DNA from: Psychrobacter sp. I-STPA6b
GTDB lineage: Bacteria > Pseudomonadota > Gammaproteobacteria > Pseudomonadales > Moraxellaceae
Reading direction: 5' to 3'
Assembly (NCBI RefSeq): GCF_020662265.1
Contig: NZ_VEWM01000010.1
Coordinates: forward strand, 124,001-188,000
Length of the DNA: 64,000 nt
Of this stretch, positions 9,505 through 18,911 are shown piece by piece. Under the pieces are notes generated by a model that saw nothing but the letters and a program-made list of their open reading frames with translations, did no database searches and was not told where the DNA came from. Numbering within the stretch: position 1 is the first letter of the stretch; each line of letters starts with the position of its first letter. Both the position numbers and the translations under genes were made by a program.

Positions 9505-10890
9505 ATGACAATGATGACTCAATCACAACCTTCTATTTCTACAACGATAGCTGCTATTGCCACACCCATTGGGAGAGGTGGTGTGGGTATTATTAGATTA
9601 TCAGGCAGTCATGCCTATCAGATAGCTTGTGCCTTAACAGGACGCTCTAGCTTTCAGCCTCGGCAGGCAATGTTCTGTCGTTTTTTGGATGCTCAACAGA
9701 CAGTCTTAGATGAAGGTATTGTTCTGTATTTTAAAGCGCCCCATTCCTTTACTGGAGAGGATGTGATTGAGCTACAAGGGCATGGGGGTGTCATCTTACA
9801 AAACCAGCTATTGGCACGAGTTTTTGAGTTGGGTGCTAAGCAGGCGCAAGCGGGTGAGTTTTCGTACCGTGCGTTTGAGAATGATAAGCTGGATTTGGTG
9901 CAGGCAGAAGCGATTGCTGATGCCATTGATGCCACCAGTGTGGCTGCTGCACATAGTGCTATGCGCTCATTAACTGGAGAGTTTTCGGTACGTATTAATG
10001 AGCTATTAGAGGCTTTAATCAATTTACGCCTGTATGTTGAAGCAGCAATAGACTTCCCTGAAGAAGAGGATGTAGATTTCCTTGGTGATGGTGTGATACA
10101 GGGAAGACTGGAGCATATAGAAACACAGGTTGCCCATATTTTGGAGACAGCACAACAAGGACAGTTATTGCGTGATGGGGTGCATGTGGTATTGGCAGGG
10201 CGACCAAATGCAGGCAAGTCTAGCTTGCTCAATCGTCTGGCAGGGCAAGAGCGGGCAATTGTGACAGATGTGGCAGGTACAACACGAGATACACTACAAG
10301 AAAGTATTGTCCTAAATGGGTTGACAATTCATCTGACAGATACTGCTGGTCTAAGAGAGACAGATGATGCGGTGGAGCGTATTGGTATTGACCGTGCGCA
10401 TTCTGCGATTGCACAAGCAGACTTATTGCTATTGGTCTATGACTTAAGTCAAGAGGTAGACCCTATCACACTAGCAAAGACTTTGTTTAAGACGGCTGTG
10501 GATAGTAAACGCTTATTGTTAATCGGTAATAAGCGGGATTTATTATCCACTGTGGAGACAGATACTCAGCTTGTGGATGGCTTTGAGCAAGTCAATGTTT
10601 CATGTGAAACAGGTTTGGGAATACAAAGTCTTATAGATGTTTTGTGTGATAAAGTGGGCTTTCATCCACCAGAAAATAGCTTAATAGCACGAACACGTCA
10701 TCTTGATGCCCTAAAAAGAACACAGAGTCATTTGCAGGATGCCAGTATACAACTTAATGAGTATCAGGCAGGTGAGTTAGTCGCAGAAAGTTTGCGTTTG
10801 GCACAGCAAAGTCTAGGTGAGATTACAGGTGAGTTTTTTGCCGATGATTTGTTAGGACGAATTTTTAGTAGTTTTTGTATTGGCAAGTAA
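9505..10890 (+). CDS. mnmE: tRNA modification GTPase MnmE
   Basis: MnmE works with MnmG to modify uridine 34 of tRNAs (cmnm5U). The 461-residue product has an N-terminal folate-binding domain ([21 protein letters not shown]) and a central G domain with P-loop GRPNAGKSS near 233, DTAG and NKRDL. It ends in the invariant CIGK, whose cysteine is needed for the modification. I chose ATG at 9505; ATG at 9511 or 9514 is equally possible because no ribosome site decides. A parS-like site lies inside the gene, read as NVSCET. Confidence 0.95.
   Translation: MTMMTQSQPSISTTIAAIATPIGRGGVGIIRLSGSHAYQIACALTGRSSFQPRQAMFCRFLDAQQTVLDEGIVLYFKAPHSFTGEDVIELQGHGGVILQNQLLARVFELGAKQAQAGEFSYRAFENDKLDLVQAEAIADAIDATSVAAAHSAMRSLTGEFSVRINELLEALINLRLYVEAAIDFPEEEDVDFLGDGVIQGRLEHIETQVAHILETAQQGQLLRDGVHVVLAGRPNAGKSSLLNRLAGQERAIVTDVAGTTRDTLQESIVLNGLTIHLTDTAGLRETDDAVERIGIDRAHSAIAQADLLLLVYDLSQEVDPITLAKTLFKTAVDSKRLLLIGNKRDLLSTVETDTQLVDGFEQVNVSCETGLGIQSLIDVLCDKVGFHPPENSLIARTRHLDALKRTQSHLQDASIQLNEYQAGELVAESLRLAQQSLGEITGEFFADDLLGRIFSSFCIGK
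10596..10611. promoter_or_regulatory. parS-like ParB-binding site 4
   Basis: TGTTTCATGTGAAACA lies inside mnmE, one mismatch from the parS consensus. Confidence 0.85.
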
Positions 10891-11215
10891 ATATTATTGG
10901 TAAATATTAAAAGAGCCTGTTGATGTTACTTAGCCATTATCCAGTACGATTTGAATTTGCTTTGGTTGCATATGCTTATCCTGCTTATAATACTGTTACG
11001 AGGAAAATAAGCGAAGGTATTCCTGTTTTTATAAAAGTAGGTACTGTGAGCGAGTTTGATGATTTAACAGTTTTGTATTGAGATGACGGACGATAGTAGA
11101 GAGGAGTTGCTATTATTTGATATCAGATAAGCATTCACCTATAGTACAACTTAGAGTGATTGACTATAATTAAGACAAGGCTTGTTTTCTTTATTTATAA
11201 CTTTATAGGCACTTT
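10891..11215. other. mnmE-nrdR intergenic region
   Basis: This is 325 bp with no convincing gene. It should carry the nrdR promoter. The short words ATAGTACAAC and GATTGACTATAAT near 11138-11170 faintly recall the dispersed repeat but are too weak to call. Confidence 0.5.
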
Positions 11216-11689
11216 ATGCACTGTCCTTACTGTAATGCAAGTGATACCAAAGTCATTGATTCACGCTTAGCAGCTGATGGCGCTCAGGTGCGACGACGAC
11301 GACAGTGTATCCCTTGTCAAGAGCGCTTTACAACATTTGAAGTGGTAGAAGTCGTGATGCCTAGAATTATCAAATCTAGTGGCAAAATTGAGCCATATGA
11401 TAATGAGAAATTGAGACGCTCTATTCAATTGCCACTACAAAAGCGTCCTATTACCCTTGATGAACAAGAAGCCATGTTAAGCCGTATCGAAAAGCGATTG
11501 CGCCAGCTTGGTGAGCGTGAAATTAGCAGTAAAGCGCTGGGTGAAGTAGTGATGAGTGAGCTAAAAGCGTTAGATGATGTGGCTTATGTTCGCTTCGCTA
11601 GTGTCTATCGTGATTTTCAAGATATTGAAGCGTTTCATCAAGAGTTAGTGAATATTCGCACCAGTGATACCAATCCATCCACAAAATAA
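11216..11689 (+). CDS. nrdR: Transcriptional repressor NrdR
   Basis: NrdR senses nucleotides through an ATP-cone and represses ribonucleotide reductase genes. The 157-residue product starts with the zinc ribbon MHCPYC...[12 protein letters not shown], where four cysteines bind zinc. The ATP-cone follows ([21 protein letters not shown]) and then the conserved [11 protein letters not shown] end. The length is normal. Its place before ribD is common in gammaproteobacteria. Confidence 0.96.
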   Translation: MHCPYCNASDTKVIDSRLAADGAQVRRRRQCIPCQERFTTFEVVEVVMPRIIKSSGKIEPYDNEKLRRSIQLPLQKRPITLDEQEAMLSRIEKRLRQLGEREISSKALGEVVMSELKALDDVAYVRFASVYRDFQDIEAFHQELVNIRTSDTNPSTK

Positions 11690-11875
11690 GCACACCATGA
11701 GCTAATTTGAACTAAGTTAAAGTGCCATAAGTAAGTTTGGCAAGATACTTACTGATGGCAAATGATATTATTAAATAGTGATGGTGTGATACATAAGTAA
11801 ATTTAAATTCCTGTTTACTGTGATGGAACATGGTTGTTCCCCATCTTTATTTGACCTTCCAAAAAAGTGATATTT

Positions 11876-12937
11876 ATGACTGCTATTTTTTCCCCTCATC
11901 AGTTTGAAGATAGCTATTTTATGCAATTAGCAATAGAGCAGGCGCGTCAGGGGATATATACGACCCGTCCCAATCCAGCTGTAGGCTGTGTGATAGTAAA
12001 GGATAAACAAATACAAGGTATGGGGTTTCATCCTAAAGCAGGAATGCCTCATGCTGAAGTCTATGCGCTGGCGGAAGCAAGTGATGATGCACAGGGTGCA
12101 ACAGCTTATGTTACCTTGGAGCCATGTAGTCATACAGGGCGTACGCCCCCATGTGCTCAAGCCTTGATACAGGCAGGAATATCTCGAGTTGTGATTGCTG
12201 GGCTTGACCCTAATCCTAAAGTCGCTGGACGTGGTGCAAAAATGCTTCAGCAGGCTGGCATTGAAGTGACAGTAGGTGTACAAACCCAACAAGCTGAGGC
12301 ACTTAATCAAGGGTTTTTAAAAGCCATGCGTCACCAGCTTCCTTATGTGCGTCTAAAAATAGCAACCAGTATGGATGGGCGTACAGCACTGGCATCTGGA
12401 GAGTCAAAATGGATTACGGGTACACAAGCACGTGAAGACGTACAAAAATTACGCGCACGCAGTGGGGCAATCATTACTGGTAGCCAAACGATTATTGATG
12501 ACAACCCCAGTTTAAATGTACGCTCACAGTCACTGGGTGTTAACTTACAAGATGTGCCACAACCGAAAATAGTAATATTAGATAGACGGCAACGGTTGCA
12601 GAAATTGGCACAACAATCTTCATTTACTGTGCTAAATAATCCCAATACGGTGATATGGTCAGATTCTGATTTAGAAGCGTTATTGCGTCACTTAGTGGCT
12701 GAATATCAGGTCTATGATGTCTTGATTGAGGCGGGTTCACAAGTAGCAGGTAGCTTTGTTGACAGTCAATTGGTTGATGAAATGGTCATTTATCAAGCCC
12801 CATGTGTTTTGGGAAATGAAGCAAAGCCGATGTTAACAATGACCCTAGATAAGCTATATCAACAGCCACTATTTAGCTATCAGTCGGTGCAGATGGTGGG
12901 TAATGATATTAAGCTGGTACTGACAAAAGCAGACTAG
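11876..12937 (+). CDS. ribD: Riboflavin biosynthesis deaminase/reductase RibD
   Basis: RibD is a bifunctional enzyme of the early riboflavin pathway: it deaminates the pyrimidine and then reduces the ribosyl side chain. The deaminase half carries the zinc motif HAEVYA (near residue 60) and PCSHTGRTPPC. The reductase half begins near residue 155 (RLKIATSMDGRTALASGESKWITG) and ends with VLIEAGSQVAGSF. Using ATG at 11876 gives 353 residues; an upstream GTG is less likely. It sits with ribE, which makes the final riboflavin step, but an unusual 355-bp gap separates them. Confidence 0.95.
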   Translation: MTAIFSPHQFEDSYFMQLAIEQARQGIYTTRPNPAVGCVIVKDKQIQGMGFHPKAGMPHAEVYALAEASDDAQGATAYVTLEPCSHTGRTPPCAQALIQAGISRVVIAGLDPNPKVAGRGAKMLQQAGIEVTVGVQTQQAEALNQGFLKAMRHQLPYVRLKIATSMDGRTALASGESKWITGTQAREDVQKLRARSGAIITGSQTIIDDNPSLNVRSQSLGVNLQDVPQPKIVILDRRQRLQKLAQQSSFTVLNNPNTVIWSDSDLEALLRHLVAEYQVYDVLIEAGSQVAGSFVDSQLVDEMVIYQAPCVLGNEAKPMLTMTLDKLYQQPLFSYQSVQMVGNDIKLVLTKAD

Positions 12938-13040
12938 GGGCTGTGTAGAATAGGCTTTAGCTGTATGTTTGCCCAAAGCTATATTTTAAATTATCCACAG
13001 GATGATTTATTTGGTTGTGAGTAAATATCTTTTATAAACA

Positions 13041-13056
13041 GGTTTCACATGAAACT
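13041..13056. promoter_or_regulatory. parS-like ParB-binding site 5
   Basis: GGTTTCACATGAAACT keeps the GTTTCACATGAAAC core. Its last base is shared with a perfect DnaA box. Confidence 0.78.
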
Positions 13057-13068
13057 GTGGATAAGTTG

Positions 13069-13084
13069 GTTTCACATGGAACAT
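13069..13084. promoter_or_regulatory. Degenerate parS-like site
   Basis: GGTTTCACATGGAACA breaks the palindrome at one core base. It lies between two better sites and may be a decayed copy. Confidence 0.45.
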
Positions 13085-13124
13085 ATTTAATGATATTTTT
13101 AGTGGGAAATACTTGTTTTTAAAG

Positions 13125-13140
13125 CGTTTCACGTGAAACA
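13125..13140. promoter_or_regulatory. parS-like ParB-binding site 6
   Basis: CGTTTCACGTGAAACA has the perfect 14-bp core in the ribD-ribE gap. Confidence 0.88.
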
Positions 13141-13293
13141 AATAATGTTTTATAAAGATATTGCAAAATGGGTTTTACTTGTGGATAAGTATAAAAAATC
13201 ATAGAAAAAACCCTTGCGAATGGGCGTGATATATGGAGTTATCCACAGGGTGTCAGAGTTAAATATGAGCTAATGAATAACAAGGATAATATT

Positions 13294-13956
13294 ATGTTTA
13301 CAGGTATCATAGAAAGTTTGGGTACAATCAAGCGAATGGATGCAGTCTCAGGTGATGTGAGGCTGACCATTGAGTCGGACAGTTTGGACTTTTGCGATAT
13401 AAAGCTTGGTGACTCGATTGCTACCAATGGTATATGTTTGACAGTGGTAGACTTTGGACAGAATTGGTATGCCGTTGATGTTTCACGTGAAACTCTGGCT
13501 CGAACTGCTATGCAGAACTGGTCTATTGGGGATACCGTCAATTTAGAAAAAGCCATGTTGCCGACCACTCGCTTTGGTGGACATATTGTCTCAGGTCATG
13601 TCGATGATGTGGGAACGATTACATTAATGAAAAAAGATGCCCGTTCAATCTATATTGAGCTTCAAGTCCCAGACTCTTTAAAATACTATACAGCGACTAA
13701 AGGCTCTATCACAACAGATGGTATTAGCTTAACCACAAACTTGGTTAAGGATAATATTGTTTGCCTTAATATTATTCCCCATACTGCACAAAGGACAAAC
13801 ATTGACCGCCATTGGTATGTGGGTGCATTGGTGAATATTGAAGTGGATGTGGTTGCCAGATATTTAGAGCGTCTATTATTGGGCAATAAAGATTCCCTTA
13901 GCCCTCAAGCAAGTATTACAGAGGCATTTTTGGCAGAAAATGGTTTTATGCGTTAA
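13294..13956 (+). CDS. ribE: Riboflavin synthase alpha chain
   Basis: This enzyme joins two lumazine molecules into riboflavin plus a pyrimidine. The 220-residue protein begins with the canonical MFTGIIESLG and contains two lumazine-binding repeats (about residues 1-90 and 98-190), each with a SIATNGICLTV or TTDGISLTT type motif. AAGGAT nine bases before ATG 13294 favours this start over an ATG seven codons upstream. The gene is also called ribC in some genomes. A parS-like site is embedded and read as DVSRETL. Confidence 0.95.
   Translation: MFTGIIESLGTIKRMDAVSGDVRLTIESDSLDFCDIKLGDSIATNGICLTVVDFGQNWYAVDVSRETLARTAMQNWSIGDTVNLEKAMLPTTRFGGHIVSGHVDDVGTITLMKKDARSIYIELQVPDSLKYYTATKGSITTDGISLTTNLVKDNIVCLNIIPHTAQRTNIDRHWYVGALVNIEVDVVARYLERLLLGNKDSLSPQASITEAFLAENGFMR
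13479..13494. promoter_or_regulatory. parS-like ParB-binding site 7
   Basis: TGTTTCACGTGAAACT has the perfect core inside ribE. Confidence 0.88.
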
Positions 13957-14401
13957 ATTGGGCATCGTTTTTGTTAGGAATAAAAAATATTAGGCTGAAT
14001 ACTCGGTGTCATATTTAGCTATATTATAAAATTGCCTATTCAAAATTCTCCTCCATATCAACTTAGCTTGCATTTACTGTGTGAGTATTTGAATTGTTCT
14101 AACTGTATTTTTTATAAAAAAATTTACAATAATGTTGTTTTGTTTAAAAAATGTAACTAAATTTATGGTAAAGTATGATGGTTGATGCACAACCTCAAAA
14201 AGATTGTGACAAAAAGATGCTATTGGCGAACATTATGTATTGGAATCATAACTTGGCTGATATCTCATCGAAAATATATTGATTAGGACAGGTAAATATT
14301 CGAACATATAACGTATTATTTTCTAAAAAGTATGGCATTTATAGTAATGCTTATTGGTGTGTAGATAAATAACTTTTAATTCTGTTAATGTCTCATATTA
14401 G

Positions 14402-14419
14402 AATGTTAAACAGACCCTA
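14402..14419 (-). repeat. Solo inverted-repeat end related to the 59.2-kb MITE
   Basis: AATGTTAAACAGACCCTA differs by one base from the right terminal repeat of the element at 59238-59358. I do not see a convincing left partner, so it is probably a remnant or chance match. Confidence 0.4.
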
Positions 14420-14483
14420 TACAAGATAGGTATTATTTTTCTTCTAAGGGGTTTAGTTTAAGATGATTGTAAATAATATATGG

Positions 14484-14496
14484 TTCTCAATGAGAA
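14484..14496. promoter_or_regulatory. Palindromic operator candidate
   Basis: TTCTCAATGAGAA is a perfect odd palindrome about 60 bp before the lipoprotein start. The GAGAATG words resemble half-sites of Fur boxes, but the match to the Fur consensus is weak. Confidence 0.3.
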
Positions 14497-14558
14497 TGAA
14501 GAATGATGTTTGAATAGTTAACATGTCTTATAAAACTGACAATAAAAAGGATAATGTT

Positions 14559-15929
14559 ATGAAAACTAGCAAATCATCATTAAGTATTTTATCGCTCGCT
14601 GTGTCAGCTTTGCTATTAGCAGGTTGTGGTGGTGGGTCTGGCGGTGGTGCAAGCTCTACACCTGTAAAAAATCCAGTTAACCCGAAGCAAGAACAACCAA
14701 GCACACCCAAACAAGAACAACCAAGCACACCCAAACAAGAACAACCAAGCACACCCAAACAAGAACAACCAAGCACACCCAAACAAGAACAACCAAGCAC
14801 ACCCAAACAAGAACAACCAAGCACACCCAAACAAGAACAACCAAGCACACCCAAACAAGAACAACCAAGCACACCCAAACAAGAACAACCAAGCACACCC
14901 AAACAAGAACAACCAAGCACACCTAAACAAGAACAACCAAGCACACCTAAACAAGAACAACCTTCTGATATTAGTAAGCAAGCAAATCTAAGTGTTTATA
15001 ATCAATTAAACCTACGTCGGCAGGCTTGTGGATTTGGAGGGTTACTGCCTAACCAAGAGTTAGAAAAAGCAGCTAGTAACCATGCTAACTATTTATTGTA
15101 TATGGGACAACATAGTGATGTGTATCAAGGACATAGTGAATATAAAGTAGATAGCTATAGTGGTATTGATAATCCATACTATACTGGGAATCAACTGAGT
15201 GAACGTGTACAGACGGGTAGTAATATTGGTAAGAAAGCGTTAGCCGTTAACTATAACTACCGTCAGGTTGGTGAGGATATATCTGCTTTTTATATTCCGC
15301 ATACCTATTTTGAATCGCAAAATGATATCAATATTGCTTTGGATAGCCTGAATGGGTTATTGGCTGCGCCTTATCATTTGGCAAGTATGGTGAGTCCTAA
15401 TTTTACTGAAGTTGGGATTAGCTATGGTCGGATTAAGAGACCAGGTGTTAAAGACTATGGCCATAATTTTACCTTTCAAATTTACCAATCCGTGTTGGAA
15501 GTTATGTTAGGAAGAGCAATGGGAACACCTTCTCATAAGTCAAACTCTAGCGTTTTGAACTATCCTTGTAGTGAGATGTCTTATACAACAGAATATGAGT
15601 TGACGAATGAGTCTCCTAACCCCTTTGGAGATAAAAGAGATTTGGAAAAAGAACCCATTGGACAGCCCATTTATATTTTGGGAAATGGCAGTATCCGTGT
15701 GAGCAACTATAAGATGGTAGATGCGGCTAATCAGCCATTGTCATTGTTAAAGTTAACTTCAACAAATGATCCTCAAAAGATTTTGAAAGATAATCAAGTG
15801 TTTTTGATACCGTTAAAGCCGTTACAGCCCGATCAAATGTATACCGTAACATATGATGTATCAGTCAATGGTGCAAAAGCAACGCACAAAGTAGTGACAT
15901 TTAAAACAATGCCTAAAAAACTAATGTAG
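14559..15929 (+). CDS. CAP/SCP-domain lipoprotein with a Pro-Lys-Gln repeat stalk
   Basis: The signal peptide ends in the lipobox LLLAGC (Cys22) and is followed by a GGGSGGG linker. Then come eleven identical KQEQPSTP repeats plus a partial twelfth, which look like an extended stalk. A CAP/SCP domain follows: NLRRQACGFGGLLPNQELEKAA, then HANYL, HSE and GEDIS at spacings typical of the family. The C-terminal 100 residues look like a small beta domain. ATG at 14559 is chosen because AAGGAT precedes it and a proper signal peptide follows. The stalk should lift the CAP domain off the membrane. Its function is unknown; CAP proteins have been linked to lipid binding and surface interactions. Confidence 0.82.
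   Translation: MKTSKSSLSILSLAVSALLLAGCGGGSGGGASSTPVKNPVNPKQEQPSTPKQEQPSTPKQEQPSTPKQEQPSTPKQEQPSTPKQEQPSTPKQEQPSTPKQEQPSTPKQEQPSTPKQEQPSTPKQEQPSTPKQEQPSDISKQANLSVYNQLNLRRQACGFGGLLPNQELEKAASNHANYLLYMGQHSDVYQGHSEYKVDSYSGIDNPYYTGNQLSERVQTGSNIGKKALAVNYNYRQVGEDISAFYIPHTYFESQNDINIALDSLNGLLAAPYHLASMVSPNFTEVGISYGRIKRPGVKDYGHNFTFQIYQSVLEVMLGRAMGTPSHKSNSSVLNYPCSEMSYTTEYELTNESPNPFGDKRDLEKEPIGQPIYILGNGSIRVSNYKMVDAANQPLSLLKLTSTNDPQKILKDNQVFLIPLKPLQPDQMYTVTYDVSVNGAKATHKVVTFKTMPKKLM
14685..14966 (+). repeat. 24-bp in-frame tandem repeat array (11 full units plus a partial one)
   Basis: The unit encodes KQEQPSTP. Eleven complete units run from 14685 to 14948 and a partial one ends at 14966. The central units are nearly identical at DNA level, and two late ones carry CCT for CCC. 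Copy-number change would alter stalk length without shifting the frame. Confidence 0.95.
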
Positions 15930-15980
15930 CATCATATTATCGTCAAAGAAGGTATCGTTAATAAAGTCTATTGAATACTC

Positions 15981-16017
15981 GCCCCTTATCACCTTATGCT
16001 AAGGTTTATAAGGGGTG
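15981..16017. terminator. Hairpin between converging genes
   Basis: A two-part stem, CCCCTTAT / ATAAGGGG outside and ACCTTA / TAAGGT inside, lies between the lipoprotein and the histidine kinase gene. There is no clear T-run, so it is a probable but not certain bidirectional terminator. Confidence 0.5.
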
Positions 16018-16103
16018 CTGTCATATTCTATCGGAAAAATTAGCTGAAGTTTTCCGACAAAGATGAACACTTGGCAGACCCTAGATTTCCTTAAAGTCAT
16101 TGC

Positions 16104-18911
16104 TTATAAATATTTTTGTAGTGTCTCTTCTAACACTTCTTTTTTTAGTGGCTTTGATAAAAAGTCATTCATTCCTGCTTGCATACAGGCTTCACGGTCT
16201 TCGGGTGTATCGTTGGCTGTCAGTGCAACAATGATGATATCATCTTGTTGTTCACGGATATTACGCGTGGCTTCCAGACCATCCATATAGGGCATGCGAC
16301 AGTCCATAAGTATTAAGTCTATTTGCTTACGTTTCTTTGCCAAAATATCAAGAGCTTGTTGACCATTATCGGCGACCACACTTTGATAGCCAAGCTTTTC
16401 AAGTAGCTTGCAAGCTACTTTTTGATTGATGAAATTATCTTCCACGACCAGTATGTTGATATGATTTTGGGTATCTGCTGCATCTATTGAGTTGTCCATT
16501 GAGCCATCTATTGTAGAGCTATTGGTTATTGGTAAAATGGCTGTTGTGGATTGATTTAATAGCATACCTTCATGTTGATGTTTTAGGTTTTCACAAGTGT
16601 CAGGAGTGTTTGTTTCGTTAGTTTGTGAAAGAATGGTATTGCTATTAGCCATTGCATCATAGAGTCTGGTTAGTTCAGCAATGAGCTGTGAAGCATATAA
16701 AGGTTTAATTAAAAAGCTATCATAGCGTTCACGTATGGAGGGGCTAATGCCTCGCTCAGGGGTGCTACTGAGTAGGATTTTTGATGCTTTGTGATAAAAC
16801 GGTAAGGTTGCTAGTAAATCAATGTCTTTTTGTGGGTGTAAGTCATATTCAATTAAAAATACAGGGGTTAGTTGGCTGGGTAAGTAAGCATTGATTTTAT
16901 AAATAGTTTCTTGGTCTATCTGCGTGTGAATCATTGCGGATATTTTTAAATAGTCCATGAGTGTGCGTAAGGTTGACGCATAAAATGGATGGTTGATAAA
17001 TGCAATGAGACATAGTGAAGTTAGGTTGGTATGGTTTTGATATTGGTATATAGGCTGATACTCTGACTGCTGGCATGGTAAGCACAGTCGGAATTTACTG
17101 CCAATATTAAGCTGGCTTTCTATATGAATAAAGCCACCAAGAAGCTGTGCATAGTTGCTAGCAAAGGCAAGTCCTAAGCCAGTACCACCAAATTTGCGAC
17201 TGATAGAGTCATTGGCTTGGTTAAAAAATGAGAAGAGACATTGTTGCTCATCTTTACTAATACCAATACCAGTATCTTCAATCGTAAAACATAACCAGTA
17301 TGAGGTGTTGTTTGTTTGGGGGTGAGTGTTGCTTTCAGTTAACATTTTTTGTAACTGAGGACTTTCAGGATGAAAACAGTTGAGGCTGAGTGCAACATGT
17401 CCTGATTGGGTGAATTTGATGGCATTGCTAACAAGATTTAGCAGAGCTTGACGCAGTCGCCCTGTATCTGTTGGAAAGTATCGTGGGCATTGTGGATCAG
17501 CATGAAAAAACAATTCAATATTTTGTTGTCTGGCATTACCAAGCATAAGATCCGTGACTTGTTGACAGAGTAACAAAATATCAGTTTGCTCAATGCTAAG
17601 AGGCATTTTTCCGGCTTCAATTTTTGCGACATCCAGCATGTTATTGAGCATATTCATCATATTGTGGCAAGCTTGCTCTAGGGTAGCAAATGTCGCTTGT
17701 TGTTCTTTACTTAATTCTTCAGTTTCAATGATATTGAGTGTTCCAATGACACCGCTTAATGGTGTACGTAGTTCGTGTCCTAGCTCTGACCATAGTTTGT
17801 CTAAGTCTGATAAGCGGTCTTGTTGTTGTTGTTGTTTTAGCGTCACAGTATTAAGATCGTTGGTAAAGTCGCTAACGTCACTAAGTAAGGCTGAGTAGCC
17901 CTGTACATTACCTTCTGAGTCAAACCAAGGTTTAAGGTATAGCTGATAATCAGTATTATCTTCAAGGCTGGTAACCATTAAAATACGAATAATAAGTAAT
18001 TCATTCAACTTGGTAAGAATTTGATGCGTTGTTTTGTCTGAACCAGTGACAAAGTCGGTTAAGTAATAAGTAACATCCTCTTGATAGGATGTCATAAATA
18101 CTTGTTCAAAGCGGTTATTGAAGAAGCTGATTTGTCCATCTTGGCGGATTAATAGCATGGGTAATGGTGATTGATCTACCAGATGATGCAAACGGTTACT
18201 TAAATGGTGAATTTGTTCTAAGTATTGATGGCGCTGAAAGCTAATACGATTAATCGCATTACCAAGTCGTAAAAACTCTTGCCCTACGTTGAGTTCATTA
18301 AGTCGTAATGGAACAAATGTTTCAGAATATTGGTTTGGTAGCTGAGAAATGTAGTTGGTTACTTTATCCCAACTTTTTTTGCGTTGTAATGTGTAATAGG
18401 TTGCCATAGCGAAAAATATTAGAGCCATGAGCAGTGGTACCCAATATAAGGGACGATTCCAATATAGGGTGTAGGGTGGATAGTATATTTGGAGGTAGAG
18501 CTGGTATCCTCCTTCTAGCATACTATAGCCCAGTAGATAGTTTGACTTTAAGCTGATGTGATCATCACTGGTATCTTCACTTTGCCAATAAGGCAGTGAT
18601 ACAAAAGTGACTTTGGGTTGGTCTTCACGACGGTAATTATGAATAAAGGTATGTGCTGATGGTGTGACAATGACCACTTGGTAACTGATGTTATTATCAA
18701 CATGGTCTGTTAATAGATGCTCAAAGGAAATCTGATTATCAGAAAGCTGTGTTTCCAGCTCATTTTGTAATGTATGGTAAAGGTGGATGCTTCTTTGTTG
18801 GCTCAATTGTTTTGAGGCATCCCAGACCAAATAGTAACTAAGCTCAATAAAGCATAACAGAGAGAGGGCATACAGTAGTAGTGTATGGTTGATGGAAAGA
18901 TATTTTTTCAT
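16104..18911 (-). CDS. Hybrid sensor histidine kinase (GacS/BarA-like layout)
   Basis: This is a 935-residue membrane sensor. TM1 is at about residues 9-29 and TM2 at about 155-178, with a periplasmic sensor between them. A PAS-like segment (LPMLLIRQDGQISFFNNRF) follows. The kinase has the HisKA box ELGHELRTPLSG (His379) and an ATPase with NLVSNAIKFT, DTGIGI and GGTGLGLA. A degenerate receiver-like domain lies at about 610-735. A C-terminal receiver carries VVEDN, phospho-acceptor Asp870 in LILMDCRMP, and a Lys in SKPLKK. There is no HPt domain and no response regulator next door, so it must pass phosphate to a distant partner. The ATG at 18911 fits the membrane anchor; an upstream GTG is possible. 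The signal is unknown. Confidence 0.88.
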   Translation of the reverse strand: MKKYLSINHTLLLYALSLLCFIELSYYLVWDASKQLSQQRSIHLYHTLQNELETQLSDNQISFEHLLTDHVDNNISYQVVIVTPSAHTFIHNYRREDQPKVTFVSLPYWQSEDTSDDHISLKSNYLLGYSMLEGGYQLYLQIYYPPYTLYWNRPLYWVPLLMALIFFAMATYYTLQRKKSWDKVTNYISQLPNQYSETFVPLRLNELNVGQEFLRLGNAINRISFQRHQYLEQIHHLSNRLHHLVDQSPLPMLLIRQDGQISFFNNRFEQVFMTSYQEDVTYYLTDFVTGSDKTTHQILTKLNELLIIRILMVTSLEDNTDYQLYLKPWFDSEGNVQGYSALLSDVSDFTNDLNTVTLKQQQQQDRLSDLDKLWSELGHELRTPLSGVIGTLNIIETEELSKEQQATFATLEQACHNMMNMLNNMLDVAKIEAGKMPLSIEQTDILLLCQQVTDLMLGNARQQNIELFFHADPQCPRYFPTDTGRLRQALLNLVSNAIKFTQSGHVALSLNCFHPESPQLQKMLTESNTHPQTNNTSYWLCFTIEDTGIGISKDEQQCLFSFFNQANDSISRKFGGTGLGLAFASNYAQLLGGFIHIESQLNIGSKFRLCLPCQQSEYQPIYQYQNHTNLTSLCLIAFINHPFYASTLRTLMDYLKISAMIHTQIDQETIYKINAYLPSQLTPVFLIEYDLHPQKDIDLLATLPFYHKASKILLSSTPERGISPSIRERYDSFLIKPLYASQLIAELTRLYDAMANSNTILSQTNETNTPDTCENLKHQHEGMLLNQSTTAILPITNSSTIDGSMDNSIDAADTQNHINILVVEDNFINQKVACKLLEKLGYQSVVADNGQQALDILAKKRKQIDLILMDCRMPYMDGLEATRNIREQQDDIIIVALTANDTPEDREACMQAGMNDFLSKPLKKEVLEETLQKYL

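Larger units (their letters stand above)
12991..13247. promoter_or_regulatory. Second DnaA-box cluster mixed with parS-like sites
   Basis: Four perfect DnaA boxes lie in 257 bp: TTATCCACA at 12991-12999 and 13239-13247, and TGTGGATAA at 13056-13064 and 13180-13188. Three parS-like palindromes are interleaved (13041-13056, 13069-13084 degenerate, 13125-13140), and the first touches a DnaA box. The region is non-coding and A+T-rich and precedes ribE. It has more perfect DnaA boxes than the region I call oriC. It could be a DnaA-titrating or DnaA-reactivating site, or part of the origin itself. Confidence 0.8.
13957..14558. other. Intergenic region before the CAP-domain lipoprotein
   Basis: About 600 bp of A+T-rich DNA contain no convincing gene. 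It has a palindrome TTCTCAATGAGAA at 14484-14496 close to the lipoprotein start. A solitary element end at 14402-14419 (AATGTTAAACAGACCCTA) matches one end of the 121-bp element at 59238 with one mismatch. Confidence 0.5.

Noticed and set aside
9693..10232. 179-codon minus-strand frame inside mnmE
   Set aside because: It is a shadow frame of mnmE with biased Ser/Ala/Cys composition and no independent signals.
11130..11180. Fifth copy of the dispersed repeat
   Set aside because: Only short words (ATAGTACAAC, GATTGACTATAAT) match and their spacing is wrong, so the similarity is too weak.
12938..13293. FMN riboswitch before ribE
   Set aside because: The conserved FMN-aptamer words are not present. 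The gap is explained by DnaA boxes and parS sites.
14685..14966. CRISPR-like repeat array
   Set aside because: The 24-bp units are directly adjacent with no spacers, are in frame with a signal-peptide protein, and no cas genes are nearby.
14528..14981. Three overlapping minus-strand open frames (138, 121 and 81 codons)
   Set aside because: They are shadows of the 24-bp repeat in the lipoprotein gene. Their repetitive Cys/Leu/Val composition comes from the repeat, not from a real gene.
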